A stretch of 64,000 nt of DNA from Desulfotruncus arcticus DSM 17038 (GCF_900113335.1 NZ_FOOX01000020.1:1-64000); one strand, 5' to 3'. Shown: positions 41,571 through 50,671, counted from the first letter of the stretch. Notes: a model not told the origin generated them from the sequence alone. Numbers and translations: made by a program.

Positions 41571-43646
41571 TTATCCCAGTTTACGGAGCACAGCCAATGC
41601 TTTCTCCGCTTTTTTTCGATAAAATTCATTGTCTAACTGGTCATTATGCTTCTTATTCCTAACCTCATCCTTAAACTGCTTATCTTCCGGCAGGGCAACC
41701 ACATTGTCAACCGGTTTTTTGCCTTGCTTCTTAATGACAAAACCGCCCACCGTATCACTTGGCCCGTTGACATGCTGGTTGATGCGCTGTTCAAATGGGG
41801 TAGTGTATTCCTTGATGCGTTCTCTGTCCCGCTTAAGCTGCCTGTGCTGGGCCTTCATGTGCTCTTCCAAAGCCTTTTGAGGTACCTTTGGAGCAATTAA
41901 GAGCAGATCCTGACTTAAAGCCTCGCAGATTTTTTTGCCGTCTAAGGTGTAAACATACAACCTAGTCACATCTTCCTGGTCCCAACGAATATCTACTTTG
42001 TCGCCGATGTAGTCACATAACTCGTCCGCCCGGTACTCATAACCAAACTTATGGATTCCGGTGTTATAAACATGGACCCGGTCGGCCCTCATCATCAACA
42101 TACTGGCGTATGACCTAGGCGGCGCCGGCTTATAATAGCGCTCTTCGGCATTAGCGAACAACTCGGCAGGCTTTCTCCATTGTTCTTTTGCCTTTTTTAA
42201 GCCTTTGTGGTCCTTCTGGTGATACTTCTCATTGAGCCACTTCTGCCACAGTTCATAAAATTCTTCCAGTGTTAGCAGCTCATCCCGCTCCAGCATTCCC
42301 TTAATATCTTTTCTGACTTTACCCGCGGTGCGCGAGCCGGTTAGCGTTCCGGTGTAACTGGCCAACCATTTACTAAACTCACTGCACACTATGCCGAAAA
42401 AACGTTCGATATATGCCTTGCTCCATGGCTGATAAGGCAGGCTTCGAATATCATCCTGGATGCCAACGCTTTTGTAAAAGCCTACCGTCTCACTATCGAA
42501 GCTGACCCGATATTTGCGTTTGCGGCCCGTTAGGGTTTCGGCGGTGTATTCCTTCCCGTTGTCGATGTTGATCCATTGAGGAACCCCGCACGGTTTACCG
42601 CCAATTTCGTTGTAGATCATCTTTAGAATGGACTGCTTCATGATTTCAGCGTTGGCGTGTAAGCACATTACACTGCTGGGAATGGCCCTGCTTCTAATAT
42701 CTACCCAGGCCACCAGGTTGGGCTTGATGGCTGTTACCTTCCCATTAGGGTGTGTATACTTCACCCAATCGTCAAAGGTATGAACATCGCCTTGGACAAG
42801 CCCCATCACCGGCAGGGATTTAGAATCACGGGAAGCCTTGACCATAACTTTATTCCGGTATTCCCTGGCGCCTCTAGCCGCTAAGAAATGGGCATTTTTG
42901 CCCCGTTTTTCCTCCATCAGATAGTTTACATACCTGGCCACCGTCTGGTAGGAGGGGTAAGGCCAACCATTCTTTCCAGCGACTTCCTCCATCTTTTCGT
43001 AAAGCATCTCAACAGTGCTGTTATTGGCAGCAAATTCCTTATCAAACCACAGATTTTCAATGAAAGCCCTTGCTCTATCAGTCAGTGAAGGAAAGGTGAA
43101 TCGCTGTTTAGGCTTCCGGCACAAGGCTAAAACCTTGAAAAAATCATAATTTTTACCGTCTTCCTTGTTTAACTTCACGGCCCAGGCGCTTGCCTCCAGG
43201 TAGTTTTCCGCCTGCCGGTATAAGGTTCGTAGGCTTATCCCTTTTAAATCAGCGAACTCCTGGGCAAACTCGGTGCGGTTATCACCGGCGTAATTCAGAA
43301 ACTCCTGAACGGTCTTGGTGAATTCCACCGCCTTGTAATACTGGCCGCCATGGTTTTCGACGTACCAGTTTAATTCCACATCGACATACCATGGCATGCT
43401 GTTCGTTATCCGTTTATCAACCACAACATCCCCCCCTTCAATGCTTTGGGCTTCCTTATGCGCCCTTCGCGCTTTTTTCGAAAGGGAGGATACGGCAACC
43501 AGAACCCGCTCTTTGCCGCCGTTTACGGCTGGCTCTGTTTTGGTCTTAAAGGCTTCGGGATTGCGCTTCATGCGTTGAATTAGGGTGTTATACTTGATAC
43601 CCTCGTATTCCGCAGCCTCTTCCAGCGTGATATAAGCATCTGCCAA
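41571..43646 (-). CDS. MuA-type DDE transposase
   Basis: The 691-residue protein has an N-terminal winged helix (YITLEEAAEYEGIKYNTLIQ), the RNase H-like core with catalytic D (VQGDVHTFDD, about 287), D (INIDNGKEY, about 362) and E (SKAYIERFFG, about 412), and a Mu transposase C-terminal domain. It cuts and joins the prophage ends during lysogeny and replicative transposition. Start TTG after GGAGGA. Length is close to Mu A (663). Confidence 0.92.
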   Translation of the reverse strand: MADAYITLEEAAEYEGIKYNTLIQRMKRNPEAFKTKTEPAVNGGKERVLVAVSSLSKKARRAHKEAQSIEGGDVVVDKRITNSMPWYVDVELNWYVENHGGQYYKAVEFTKTVQEFLNYAGDNRTEFAQEFADLKGISLRTLYRQAENYLEASAWAVKLNKEDGKNYDFFKVLALCRKPKQRFTFPSLTDRARAFIENLWFDKEFAANNSTVEMLYEKMEEVAGKNGWPYPSYQTVARYVNYLMEEKRGKNAHFLAARGAREYRNKVMVKASRDSKSLPVMGLVQGDVHTFDDWVKYTHPNGKVTAIKPNLVAWVDIRSRAIPSSVMCLHANAEIMKQSILKMIYNEIGGKPCGVPQWINIDNGKEYTAETLTGRKRKYRVSFDSETVGFYKSVGIQDDIRSLPYQPWSKAYIERFFGIVCSEFSKWLASYTGTLTGSRTAGKVRKDIKGMLERDELLTLEEFYELWQKWLNEKYHQKDHKGLKKAKEQWRKPAELFANAEERYYKPAPPRSYASMLMMRADRVHVYNTGIHKFGYEYRADELCDYIGDKVDIRWDQEDVTRLYVYTLDGKKICEALSQDLLLIAPKVPQKALEEHMKAQHRQLKRDRERIKEYTTPFEQRINQHVNGPSDTVGGFVIKKQGKKPVDNVVALPEDKQFKDEVRNKKHNDQLDNEFYRKKAEKALAVLRKLG

Positions 43647-43722
43647 AATCCTCCGTCTCCTTTACGCAAGGAGGGTATCCGTAGTACAATGTAACCGAAC
43701 AGGTTCCCTGTTCTGCGCCTGC

Positions 43723-43768
43723 GGGGTGCCTTCGGCTAAAAGGGAGGCGAAGGCACTCCGTTTTTATT
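43723..43768 (+). terminator. Hairpin plus T-run facing the early operon
   Basis: A 12-bp stem (one mismatch) between GGGGTGCCTTCG (43723-43734) and CGAAGGCACTCC (43748-43759) is followed on the plus strand by GTTTTTATT. It lies 80-120 bases upstream of the transposase. It may stop antisense transcription, or on the minus strand act as a leader hairpin of the transposase mRNA. Similar hairpin + GTTTTTATT units occur at 2255-2282, 2785-2830 and 53270-53325. Confidence 0.5.
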
Positions 43769-43829
43769 GCCAACTTTTTTGATAATACCGGCGCACAAAT
43801 CACGAATACACTCCTTCAATTTTGTATCA

Positions 43830-44153
43830 CTACACCTTTTCAGTCTGGCTAAGCTTTTGTTGGACAATCTCCGGACCACCGTTTATAAGATCTTCCATTC
43901 TGGAAATCTCCAGGCGCAAATATTCACGCATGCTATTCAAAGCTTCGATACCAGCCTTCTTCATGTTCGCCCAGGCGAAGAAATCATCAATTTCGCGCTT
44001 TATATCATTTTGGATTAGCTTTTCCTTTTGACGGTATTCGGATAGCTGCTTCTTTAAAAAGTTAGCTTTATCTTCCGCTGATAAGTTACTTTCATCACGG
44101 CCGAGTTTCTGATTCATAGCCGTCAATTCACTTAGAAATACTTCAGTGTTCAC
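43830..44153 (-). CDS. Coiled-coil early protein, 107 aa
   Basis: Start GTG after GGGGAGCG. The protein is nearly all helical and charged (NFLKKQLSEYRQKEKLIQND, MREYLRLEISRMEDLINGG). It may be a host-takeover or accessory factor. Not recognised. Confidence 0.5.
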   Translation of the reverse strand: MNTEVFLSELTAMNQKLGRDESNLSAEDKANFLKKQLSEYRQKEKLIQNDIKREIDDFFAWANMKKAGIEALNSMREYLRLEISRMEDLINGGPEIVQQKLSQTEKV

Positions 44154-44169
44154 TTACTTATCGCTCCCC

Positions 44170-44379
44170 TCATGCTATTTTTTGGATTAACTCCTCGTCG
44201 AGACCAAGGGCTCTAATAATGTCAGGGAGATACTTTTTGCCCGATCTTTCGCCGTATAGCACCAGGTGCAGGTATTTCACGTTCATTCCTACTATTTCAG
44301 CCAGCCATACCTGGCTCTTGTTAATGTCGATCAGGCGCTTCTTTATGACTTTGCCCAAAGGTGATAGCTCTCGTCCCAC
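44170..44379 (-). CDS. Small HTH protein (Ner/phage regulator-like)
   Basis: I start at GTG 44379 with SD AAAGGAGGG. The 69-residue product has an XRE-like helix-turn-helix (INKSQVWLAEIVGMNVKYLH) and looks like a Ner- or Cro-like early regulator, which in Mu represses both early and repressor promoters. Another start in the same frame lies upstream. Confidence 0.65.
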   Translation of the reverse strand: MGRELSPLGKVIKKRLIDINKSQVWLAEIVGMNVKYLHLVLYGERSGKKYLPDIIRALGLDEELIQKIA

Positions 44380-44437
44380 CTTGATCCCTCCTTTCACCAT
44401 TGGTCTTGCAGAACCAGATAAAACCACCTCCCGTGAG

Positions 44438-44644
44438 TTAACGTTTCTTGTCTCTTTTTCTTCGGTTGCCCGAATCAGTAGTTTTCCTGGGTAAACCTTT
44501 ATTGCCGCCAAAATGGCAAATCTCACAACTATCTACCCGCTTGGGACACTTAAATCTGCACTCGTTATTAATATCTAAAGTGCGAAACATACATCTGCAT
44601 CCGGGGTATTGACCTAAAAACCCCACAAGCATCGCCATGGCCAT
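44438..44644 (-). CDS. Cysteine-rich early protein, 68 aa
   Basis: Start ATG after GAGGGGGT (protein begins MAMAMLVGFL). It has seven cysteines (PGCRCMFRTL ... RFKCPKRVDSCEICHF), a zinc-binding or Fe-S-like pattern, and a basic C-terminus. No family recognised; the Cys pattern is reminiscent of small DNA-binding knuckles. Confidence 0.5.
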   Translation of the reverse strand: MAMAMLVGFLGQYPGCRCMFRTLDINNECRFKCPKRVDSCEICHFGGNKGLPRKTTDSGNRRKRDKKR

Positions 44645-44696
44645 ACCCCCTCGTGTAATTTGATTAGTAACCAAATTTTCGGTGCAGTTTTTACTG

Positions 44697-44963
44697 CTAT
44701 ATCGCCAAACCTCCAACAAAAAACCTAGCATCCATGCCGGCATAAGCCGGCCACCCATCAATTGTCTTAACCTCAATATCAGACTCGCTTAGACGCTGCC
44801 ACTGGCCGTCATTACAAACTTCCAAAATTGCGCCTGGCGCGACCGGCATTAAATCGCCGCTATCCAGCTGAATAAAAACCCCGTCTTCAATTACCAAATT
44901 CCCAACCTGCCAACCGTCAAGAATATTAGCTGTTTTCCTGATGCTGTCTGCTAACAAAAACAC
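44697..44963 (-). CDS. First early protein, DUF5348-like
   Basis: The 88-residue protein (VIEDGVFIQLDSGDLMPVAP, EVCNDGQWQRLSESD) is beta-rich and fits DUF5348-type small proteins on mobile elements, though I am not certain. It starts at GTG after GGAAGGATG and is the first gene of the early operon, about 150 bases from the operator-promoter at 45114-45141. Confidence 0.5.
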   Translation of the reverse strand: MFLLADSIRKTANILDGWQVGNLVIEDGVFIQLDSGDLMPVAPGAILEVCNDGQWQRLSESDIEVKTIDGWPAYAGMDARFFVGGLAI

Positions 44964-45004
44964 GTCATCGCCATCCTTCCTTTGGGAAATCCGATTTAGG
45001 AATC

Positions 45005-45209
45005 ACCCACTTTTGTGGGTGCCTTGAAAATTTTTAATCACCTCCATAATTTTCTTTTTTTCGCACTGCCTACCTGATAGAATGTTGTTGTGGTATATGA
45101 ATCTATCATTTCAATTATACCACACGCTTGTGGGGTGTCAATAAAAATCCCCACGATTATGGGGTTAAATACCCAACAACCAAGGGGTTTAATACCATAC
45201 GTTTGTGGG
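45005..45209. promoter_or_regulatory. Array of five repressor-operator-like 16-bp palindromes
   Basis: Sites with consensus CC(C)CACG-x-TTGTGGGG occur at 45005-45020, 45120-45135, 45149-45164, 45172-45187 and 45194-45209; the last four are 22-29 bp apart. They lie between the plus-strand repressor and the minus-strand early operon. In Mu the operators also serve as the transposition enhancer; whether that is so here is not known. Confidence 0.75.
45114..45141 (-). promoter_or_regulatory. Early operon promoter with an operator in its spacer
   Basis: Minus-strand TTGACA (rc of 45136-45141) and TATAAT (rc of 45114-45119) with a 16-bp spacer; the spacer is exactly the 16-bp operator 45120-45135. 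Repressor binding would block RNA polymerase sterically. Consensus -35 and -10 indicate a strong promoter. Confidence 0.75.
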
Positions 45210-45222
45210 AAGGGGGAGAGCT

Positions 45223-45927
45223 GTGTCTGAAAAATTTGGGAAGCGACTTAAAAAGGCTCTTAAACAAGCCGGATACACCCAGGCTAAGGCCACAGAAGAA
45301 CTTGGACTTTCTAAAAATGCTATAACTAATTATGTATCTGGTAGAATTCCTGATACTTTAATACTTTACAAACTTGCTAATTTATGTAATGTATCAATGG
45401 AATGGTTACTGTCCGGCAAAGAAACAAAAGCTGCTGGGAAAGCACATTTGGTTGAAGAAGCAGTTAGAAGATACGCGGTCGCCCAGCCTAAAATAATCGA
45501 AGTACCGGCAGGTGTAACAGTCCGTTATGCCGGTGAAACAGTGATGATCACCGATAAAGCAATGATGCTGGAAGACATTCGTGAAGCACTGGAAAAGGGT
45601 GTTGATGGTACGGGTTACCCCGAACTTACTAAAGAGCTGACCCATCTGGAATACCGGGAAAAAGAACAACTGGTTATTGTAGTAATTAAAGGTACTAAAA
45701 AGGGCCAGTTTATAACTAATAAGGAGGACGAAGAACTGCTGCCGTTATCGAGTGAAGAGCGGCAAATACTCTTAAAGTACCGATTGCTTGACGCCAGAGA
45801 TCAGTGTGATATCAAAGAAATTATTGACATGAAATATGAAAGAATGGTTAAAAGGGGAAGATCATACGGCTCCGGGAGTGGAGGAATAGGAAGCGGGGAA
45901 GAGGCGGCTGCTAAAGAATACGCCTAA
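45223..45927 (+). CDS. Prophage CI-type repressor
   Basis: The 234-residue protein has an XRE HTH in the first 65 residues (RLKKALKQAGYTQAKATEEL, then LSKNAITNYVSGRIP), a middle region and a C-terminal acidic and Gly-rich tail; there is no Ser-Lys LexA/CI autoprotease pair that I can see. It is divergent from the early operon across the operator array, as the Mu repressor is. I start at GTG after GGGGGAG. It maintains lysogeny by repressing the early promoter. Confidence 0.85.
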   Translation: MSEKFGKRLKKALKQAGYTQAKATEELGLSKNAITNYVSGRIPDTLILYKLANLCNVSMEWLLSGKETKAAGKAHLVEEAVRRYAVAQPKIIEVPAGVTVRYAGETVMITDKAMMLEDIREALEKGVDGTGYPELTKELTHLEYREKEQLVIVVIKGTKKGQFITNKEDEELLPLSSEERQILLKYRLLDARDQCDIKEIIDMKYERMVKRGRSYGSGSGGIGSGEEAAAKEYA

Positions 45928-45996
45928 TTTTTTAACCCTAAATGATATATTTTTATATCTTTTTCAATTTTTCACATTAATATCGGAAGTAACTCG

Positions 45997-46124
45997 CTAA
46001 ATGATGTCACTTTGCTACGGCCTTTTTTAAGCTGCTGAAGACTAGCCGAAACCAGCATGAATACTGCAATGTGACAGGTTTTTTTGAAAATCACTAAAAT
46101 GTCACTTTGCTTATAGCCTTTTGG
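45997..46124. repeat. Three TGTCAC-WTTGC repeats downstream of the repressor
   Basis: ATGTCACTTTGCT followed by 3-4 bases and GCCTTTT occurs at 46004-46026 and 46099-46121; an inverted copy (TGTCACATTGC) lies at 46066-46076. This is the kind of multi-copy site a MuA transposase binds at an end (like Mu L1-L3). I found no matching set at the other side of the window. Confidence 0.5.
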
Positions 46125-46160
46125 GGCTATTTTTCTAGTGTTTTAATCACGTTTTATTCA

Positions 46161-46196
46161 CGCCGTTAACGCGCATTCACGCGACGGCGTTTTTTT
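46161..46196 (+). terminator. Terminator after the repressor
   Basis: CGCCGT (46161-46166) pairs with ACGGCG (46184-46189) followed by T7, on the plus strand, with inner CGCG/CGCG pairing. It fits the 3' end of the repressor transcript. Confidence 0.65.
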
Positions 46197-46274
46197 ATAA
46201 ACCCTGTAACCCCTGATTTTAAATGCTTTCAATTTCTCTTTAAGCTTTTCGCGTGATTCATTCACGGTCATTCA

Positions 46275-46303
46275 CGCCAGCGTGATCACGCCCTGGCGGT
46301 TTT
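46275..46303 (+). terminator. Hairpin carrying a CGTGATCACG palindrome
   Basis: CGCCAG/CTGGCG stem (46275-46280 with 46293-46298) followed by GTTTT; its loop holds CGTGATCACG, the 10-mer found twice at 26695-26714. Either a second terminator or a recognition site near the prophage end. Confidence 0.45.
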
Positions 46304-46343
46304 AATTGACCGGCACTCGTGGTAAACTAATGTAAGGGCAAAC

Positions 46344-46387
46344 AAAAAAGCGCTTATCCCTAATGCAGCAAGGCTTCCAGCGCTTTT
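46344..46387 (-). terminator. Terminator of the tyrosine recombinase transcript
   Basis: AAGCGCT (46348-46354) pairs with AGCGCTT (46379-46385), followed on the minus strand by T6 from 46344-46349. It lies about 160 bases past the recombinase stop and marks the boundary between the recombinase operon and the prophage repressor end. Confidence 0.65.
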
Positions 46388-46546
46388 GCCTCTTTTTTTT
46401 AAAATTTACCTGACAATAAATGTATTCTCAAAATAATTGTTCGCCGTTTTTTAATAAATCCCACCTAATCCCTTGTCATCTCTGTGTTTCCCACCCTTTC
46501 CCGGTTCATCTTTTCTAGTAAACCTATTGTCAGTTATTTTGTTAAT

Positions 46547-47404
46547 CTACACCCATGCCAACTTTTCCACCGCATGCTCCAAATCCTGAACCGACGGCCT
46601 GGTATACCTGGCCGTTGTATTAAGATCAGCATGCCCCATTAACGCGGCCACCCTGTCCAGGCTTTCCCCGGTATCCACGAGCATTTTCCCAAAGGTGTGT
46701 CGCAGCATATGCGGAGTGACATCCACCCCTGCTAACCGTGCGTATTTTGTTAGTACATTCTCGGCAGACCTAGTTGTGATATGTGCACCCCGGCGACCGG
46801 GAAATAACCACCCCGATTTCGCTTCATTTACGTACACATCCAATATTCTGCGCACTGTTACGTTTAGCGGTACCTCCCGATATTTATCTCCTTTGCCCTG
46901 ACGGATAATAACAAATCCGGAACGTTCACGAAGAGTTATGTCTTCAATTCGCAATGAAACAGCTTCAGATATTCGTAAACCGGTATGTAAAAGCAACATA
47001 ATCAGTGCAGTATCCCTCTCCTTACCATATTTTTGAACTGCTCTGATTAAAGCTCCAAGTTCCCTCCGGTCAAGCCATCGTGGGGCATTTTTTTGCTCCT
47101 GTACCCTTTTGATACCCGTAGCCGGGTTGGTTTTAACTAAATCCACAATACATGCCCAGGTGAAAAAGCTATTAATTACATCCAGGGCATGATTGACCGT
47201 GGCCGGTTTTTTCTTCTGATTGATAAGGTTGTTGCGATAATTGGCTATATCCAGGGCAGTTACGGAACGGGGATCGAACCGGCCATAGGTTTGGGCCAAC
47301 CACCCGGCAAACCGGTGTATCGTCTGCATATAAGAGCGCACGGTACGTTGGGATAGGCCCCGCCCCTGCAAGTTCGTTTTGAAATTACTTAAAAATTTTT
47401 CCAC
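46547..47404 (-). CDS. XerC/D-like tyrosine recombinase
   Basis: The 285-residue protein has an N-terminal SAM-like core-binding domain (RTVRSYMQTIHRFAGWLAQ) and a C-terminal catalytic domain with Arg (LLLHTGLRISEAVSL), H-x-x-R (TPHMLRHTFGKML) and the final Tyr (HADLNTTARYTRP). Size matches XerC/D and simple integrases. It is on the minus strand, downstream of the C5 methylase, so it may belong to an element that carried the methylase, or serve dimer resolution. Its attachment site is not identified. Confidence 0.85.
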   Translation of the reverse strand: MEKFLSNFKTNLQGRGLSQRTVRSYMQTIHRFAGWLAQTYGRFDPRSVTALDIANYRNNLINQKKKPATVNHALDVINSFFTWACIVDLVKTNPATGIKRVQEQKNAPRWLDRRELGALIRAVQKYGKERDTALIMLLLHTGLRISEAVSLRIEDITLRERSGFVIIRQGKGDKYREVPLNVTVRRILDVYVNEAKSGWLFPGRRGAHITTRSAENVLTKYARLAGVDVTPHMLRHTFGKMLVDTGESLDRVAALMGHADLNTTARYTRPSVQDLEHAVEKLAWV

Positions 47405-47483
47405 TTTTCACTCCTTTCCTTATTAACCGCATAAAGGTGATTGATCCTATAGGTGTTCCTCTTGAATTTGCATATCTGTTCTT

Positions 47484-49412
47484 TTAAACAGCCATCTGTT
47501 CAAGTAATTGTGCCATAGTCGTTATATTAACGGCCGTTGTCATCTCGGGAATATTCGCCCTCACTAGCGCGGTAGCAACAGGGGGACATACGGCGTTACC
47601 ACATCTAGCGACTTGGGCAGTCTTGCTGTACGCTTTGCCGAGATAGTCCCTGTCAATCATGTAATCCGGCGGAAAGCCTTGAGCGTTGTAAAGCTCGCGC
47701 GGAGTCAGCATCCGCATGCCGATATCCGCGATAAAATACGCAGTACCATTTATCCAGAGAAGGATTACTTCATCGTCGGCTAAAATATAGCTACAGTATT
47801 TATTTAACAATGCACGTATCTTCGGCCAGTTTTTAAGATCTGCTCCTGGCATGGCTTTTACAAGAGTCGTATATACCGTCCCGAACTCACCGCCACCAGC
47901 TGTTAATGTTTGCAATGGCTCATGCGGAATTTGCCCAATATTTGTTCCCTTGAATTTAATAATGTGTGAAGTAACAACAGCCGTATGACTGTTGCAGAGT
48001 TGGGTGTTTACCGGTTCTTCCACGCTTCGCGCAACACTCGCTTTGCCGTGGAATTCGGATAGCACTGCTGTTGTTAATGCCTCCCGATCTTTTGACGTTA
48101 TTGTGTGGCATGGGCTATCCATATCGTGACCATGCTTTTCAGTACCGAAATATTTAACTATCTGAGCAGCCGCCAACCCATAGCGGTTAGAACCATCAAT
48201 GGTCATAATAGGAATCGCAAGGTTTTGTCCTCTGACGTACTCCTGCTTTTTTTCGCTGTGATACTGGATCAGGGAGGGCATTATAAGCATTTGACTTCCG
48301 GAACTGGTTACCGTGTTCATCGGCACCCTCATGTCTGTTCCACTCGCGTTCTCATGATTATGCATGTAGAAGGGGGTTATCACCGGCGCTGCTACTCCGT
48401 ATCCATGCTTTGCCGTAACAGTCTGCATAACGTCGTCAATGCTGCCGCCCCTAAATCCACCCGAATGATTTGTAATTACAATAAAAGGTTTACCACTCCT
48501 GATCGTGAATTTATCCACACCACGCGCCACCCGCTTTAGTGTGTTATCCGCCAAGGGACGGACGGCATTGACACCGTACTGCTCCTTAATCTCTGCCTTG
48601 CTGGCGAAAATAGACGGGCAAGGGATTGACCAGTTAATGATCTCGGCGGCGCTGCGCCATTTTGGCAGGCTGTTTTTTCCGTCCCGCGAGTGTGTTGGTT
48701 TCGGCTTAACAATCGGTTGCCCGTCGCACCGAAACACACCGAAATATCGCTTGCGGATTGTAGGCGCTCCATAGTCCGCTGCTACAAGTTCCCAGCCGTC
48801 GTAATCGTAGCCAAGCCCCCTGATAAGGCGCTGTGCGTCTGGACTGAACGGCGCGATGTGCAGGAACTCGCAAGCTTCCATCAGCGCAGGGTGATCAGGC
48901 TCAATACCGGTCGTCAACATACCAATGAATGCCTTGAAAGTCTCTCCAACGTGATCCGGATCGGGATACCACTTACCATCCGACCGCTGGATCAGCGGTC
49001 CCCAGGTCTGGATCTCCTCGACGTTCTCCATGAACATAACACGAGGCCGAACGGCAAGTGCCCACCGAAGGATAACCCATGACAGGCCGCGAATTTTCTT
49101 TTCGACCGGTTTTCCACCCTTCGCCTTGGAAAAATGTCGGCAGTCCGGGGAGAACCAAGCAATGCCGACCGGCCGACCGGCGCACACCTTAACTGGATCG
49201 ACGTCAAATACGTCCTCCTGCAGGTGCTGTGTATAGGGATGATTTGTACGGTGCATTCTAATCGCGTCTGGATCGTGGTTGACGGCGATCGTCACCGGCG
49301 CGCCGGTCGCTATTGATATACCCGTGTCGGCTCCGCCTCCACCAGCAAAGTTTACGACGGTAATCTCATCAAAAAGGATCTCCTGTGCTTTCAAGCACGT
49401 ATTTATCATCAT
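47484..49412 (-). CDS. C5-cytosine DNA methyltransferase, large
   Basis: The 642-residue protein has the C5-methylase motifs: I (VVNFAGGGGADTGIS), IV (GIAWFSPDCRHFSKAK, with PDC in place of PCQ), ENV (MFMENVEEIQ), RKRYFGVFR and a C-terminal GNAVCPPVA. It is much longer than the usual 330-400 residues, with large inserts between motifs VIII and IX. It probably modifies DNA against restriction. I start at ATG 49412 after GGAGGACGAG. No cognate restriction gene was seen. Confidence 0.85.
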   Translation of the reverse strand: MMINTCLKAQEILFDEITVVNFAGGGGADTGISIATGAPVTIAVNHDPDAIRMHRTNHPYTQHLQEDVFDVDPVKVCAGRPVGIAWFSPDCRHFSKAKGGKPVEKKIRGLSWVILRWALAVRPRVMFMENVEEIQTWGPLIQRSDGKWYPDPDHVGETFKAFIGMLTTGIEPDHPALMEACEFLHIAPFSPDAQRLIRGLGYDYDGWELVAADYGAPTIRKRYFGVFRCDGQPIVKPKPTHSRDGKNSLPKWRSAAEIINWSIPCPSIFASKAEIKEQYGVNAVRPLADNTLKRVARGVDKFTIRSGKPFIVITNHSGGFRGGSIDDVMQTVTAKHGYGVAAPVITPFYMHNHENASGTDMRVPMNTVTSSGSQMLIMPSLIQYHSEKKQEYVRGQNLAIPIMTIDGSNRYGLAAAQIVKYFGTEKHGHDMDSPCHTITSKDREALTTAVLSEFHGKASVARSVEEPVNTQLCNSHTAVVTSHIIKFKGTNIGQIPHEPLQTLTAGGGEFGTVYTTLVKAMPGADLKNWPKIRALLNKYCSYILADDEVILLWINGTAYFIADIGMRMLTPRELYNAQGFPPDYMIDRDYLGKAYSKTAQVARCGNAVCPPVATALVRANIPEMTTAVNITTMAQLLEQMAV

Positions 49413-49484
49413 CTCGTCCTCCAGCATATTTTTTAAACGCGCATTAATTTCTATTAATTTCTTTGTGGTTTTCTTATGCGAAGT

Positions 49485-49513
49485 AAAAAACCCCCGTTAA
49501 ACAGGGGGTTTTT
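49485..49513. terminator. Bidirectional terminator
   Basis: A6 - CCCCC - GTTAAACA - GGGGG - T5. It separates the methylase (minus) from the plus-strand gene at 49769. Confidence 0.7.
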
Positions 49514-49768
49514 ACAACTTATCCGAAGTTTTTAGCCTTATTTCTTCGTATAAGACCTCTTATTCAAATTTTTTGTTTTAGTGACTTTTTCCGACAAACT
49601 TTAATACTAGATTTGTGATAAAATTAAGGAAAGTTTTTATCAATGCAATATTTATCCAATTTTTTATATTTGTTCTAGGAACTAATACTACCCTATTATA
49701 TAAGACATCTCTTTTTTAATTATTTATAATTAAATCTTTAGTAATTTATTAGAATTAGTGGGGTAAAT
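49514..49768. other. AT-rich gap before the membrane gene
   Basis: AT-rich stretch with long T/A runs and no supported gene. It probably holds the promoter of the plus-strand gene at 49769, but no consensus boxes were chosen. Confidence 0.4.
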
Positions 49769-50446
49769 ATGACATACATATTCAAGGTAATTTCAAGGAA
49801 ATACTATCCATTCATGATAATTACATGGCTTGTTGCTGGCTTCATAACAATGTCCATTTCACAACCTCTTATTGGCCACAACATAAACAATATTTTAGAA
49901 CAATTTACTCCCTTCAATATTCGAGTTATTCCTTTTGCCTATTTTTTACTTACAATTATAATGTCGTTTATCTCCTTAAATTACGGTCAAGAAATAAACG
50001 AGACTATTATTAAAAAACTAATACTATATCGTTTACAGATTAGAGAGAGTGATCACCTATCATCGGAATATTATGAAGATCTACTATCGTATTGGAAGCA
50101 TTACACAAAACAATTTCAAATGCAGGTTATAAATAACAATGAATTATCTGCAGAGCTATTAGATTTTGAAATTAAAAATCATATTTTAAAAACTTCAACT
50201 CTATGGAATTTTGCTAGGGCGTTTTTCTCTATCATTAGTCACATTTCCGTTTATTTATTATCTTTTTTAATTTTAATAGACATAAACTGGATTTTGATTT
50301 GTTGCTTTTCACTAATAACACCACTGCTACTATATATACATTTTTACTTTTCCGGTTTCTTTTCTCGGCAAAAAGTCGAAACAAGTTCATTCATAATTAA
50401 ACTCATAAGTCCTTGGGAGTTTCATGATACCATTAATACTTACTAA
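49769..50446 (+). CDS. Multi-pass membrane protein, 225 aa
   Basis: The 225-residue protein has about four transmembrane helices (residues about 12-32, 54-72, 148-170 and 176-198) with a charged Tyr/Lys loop between the second and third. A/T-rich codon use differs from the phage region. I recognise no family. Position in a mobile-element mosaic suggests immunity or transport, but nothing shows it. Confidence 0.55.
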   Translation: MTYIFKVISRKYYPFMIITWLVAGFITMSISQPLIGHNINNILEQFTPFNIRVIPFAYFLLTIIMSFISLNYGQEINETIIKKLILYRLQIRESDHLSSEYYEDLLSYWKHYTKQFQMQVINNNELSAELLDFEIKNHILKTSTLWNFARAFFSIISHISVYLLSFLILIDINWILICCFSLITPLLLYIHFYFSGFFSRQKVETSSFIIKLISPWEFHDTINTY

Positions 50447-50671
50447 AACTGAATAAAAAGCAAAAATATATAGAAGAATTACCAAACTTATAATAAATGC
50501 AAACATTTTATTTCCATCCACGAACTATACCTCCTAAATTTCTTGCCAGTTCATAATCACTCTATCGGCACACTTTGTACAGTCTCCTATTTGCCCACCG
50601 AGCAAAGCGTTCAAGATAGGAAGCAGCATCTTTATAAAGAATTACAAATTATTAAATCAGAGTCTGATGCC

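Noticed and set aside
43588-43803. Minus-strand frame overlapping the transposase start
   Set aside because: It crosses the leader hairpin and the transposase N-terminus in another frame; composition is shadow-like.
44438-44776. Longer start for the cysteine-rich early protein
   Set aside because: The extra 44 residues overlap the upstream gene in another frame; the internal ATG has a strong SD.
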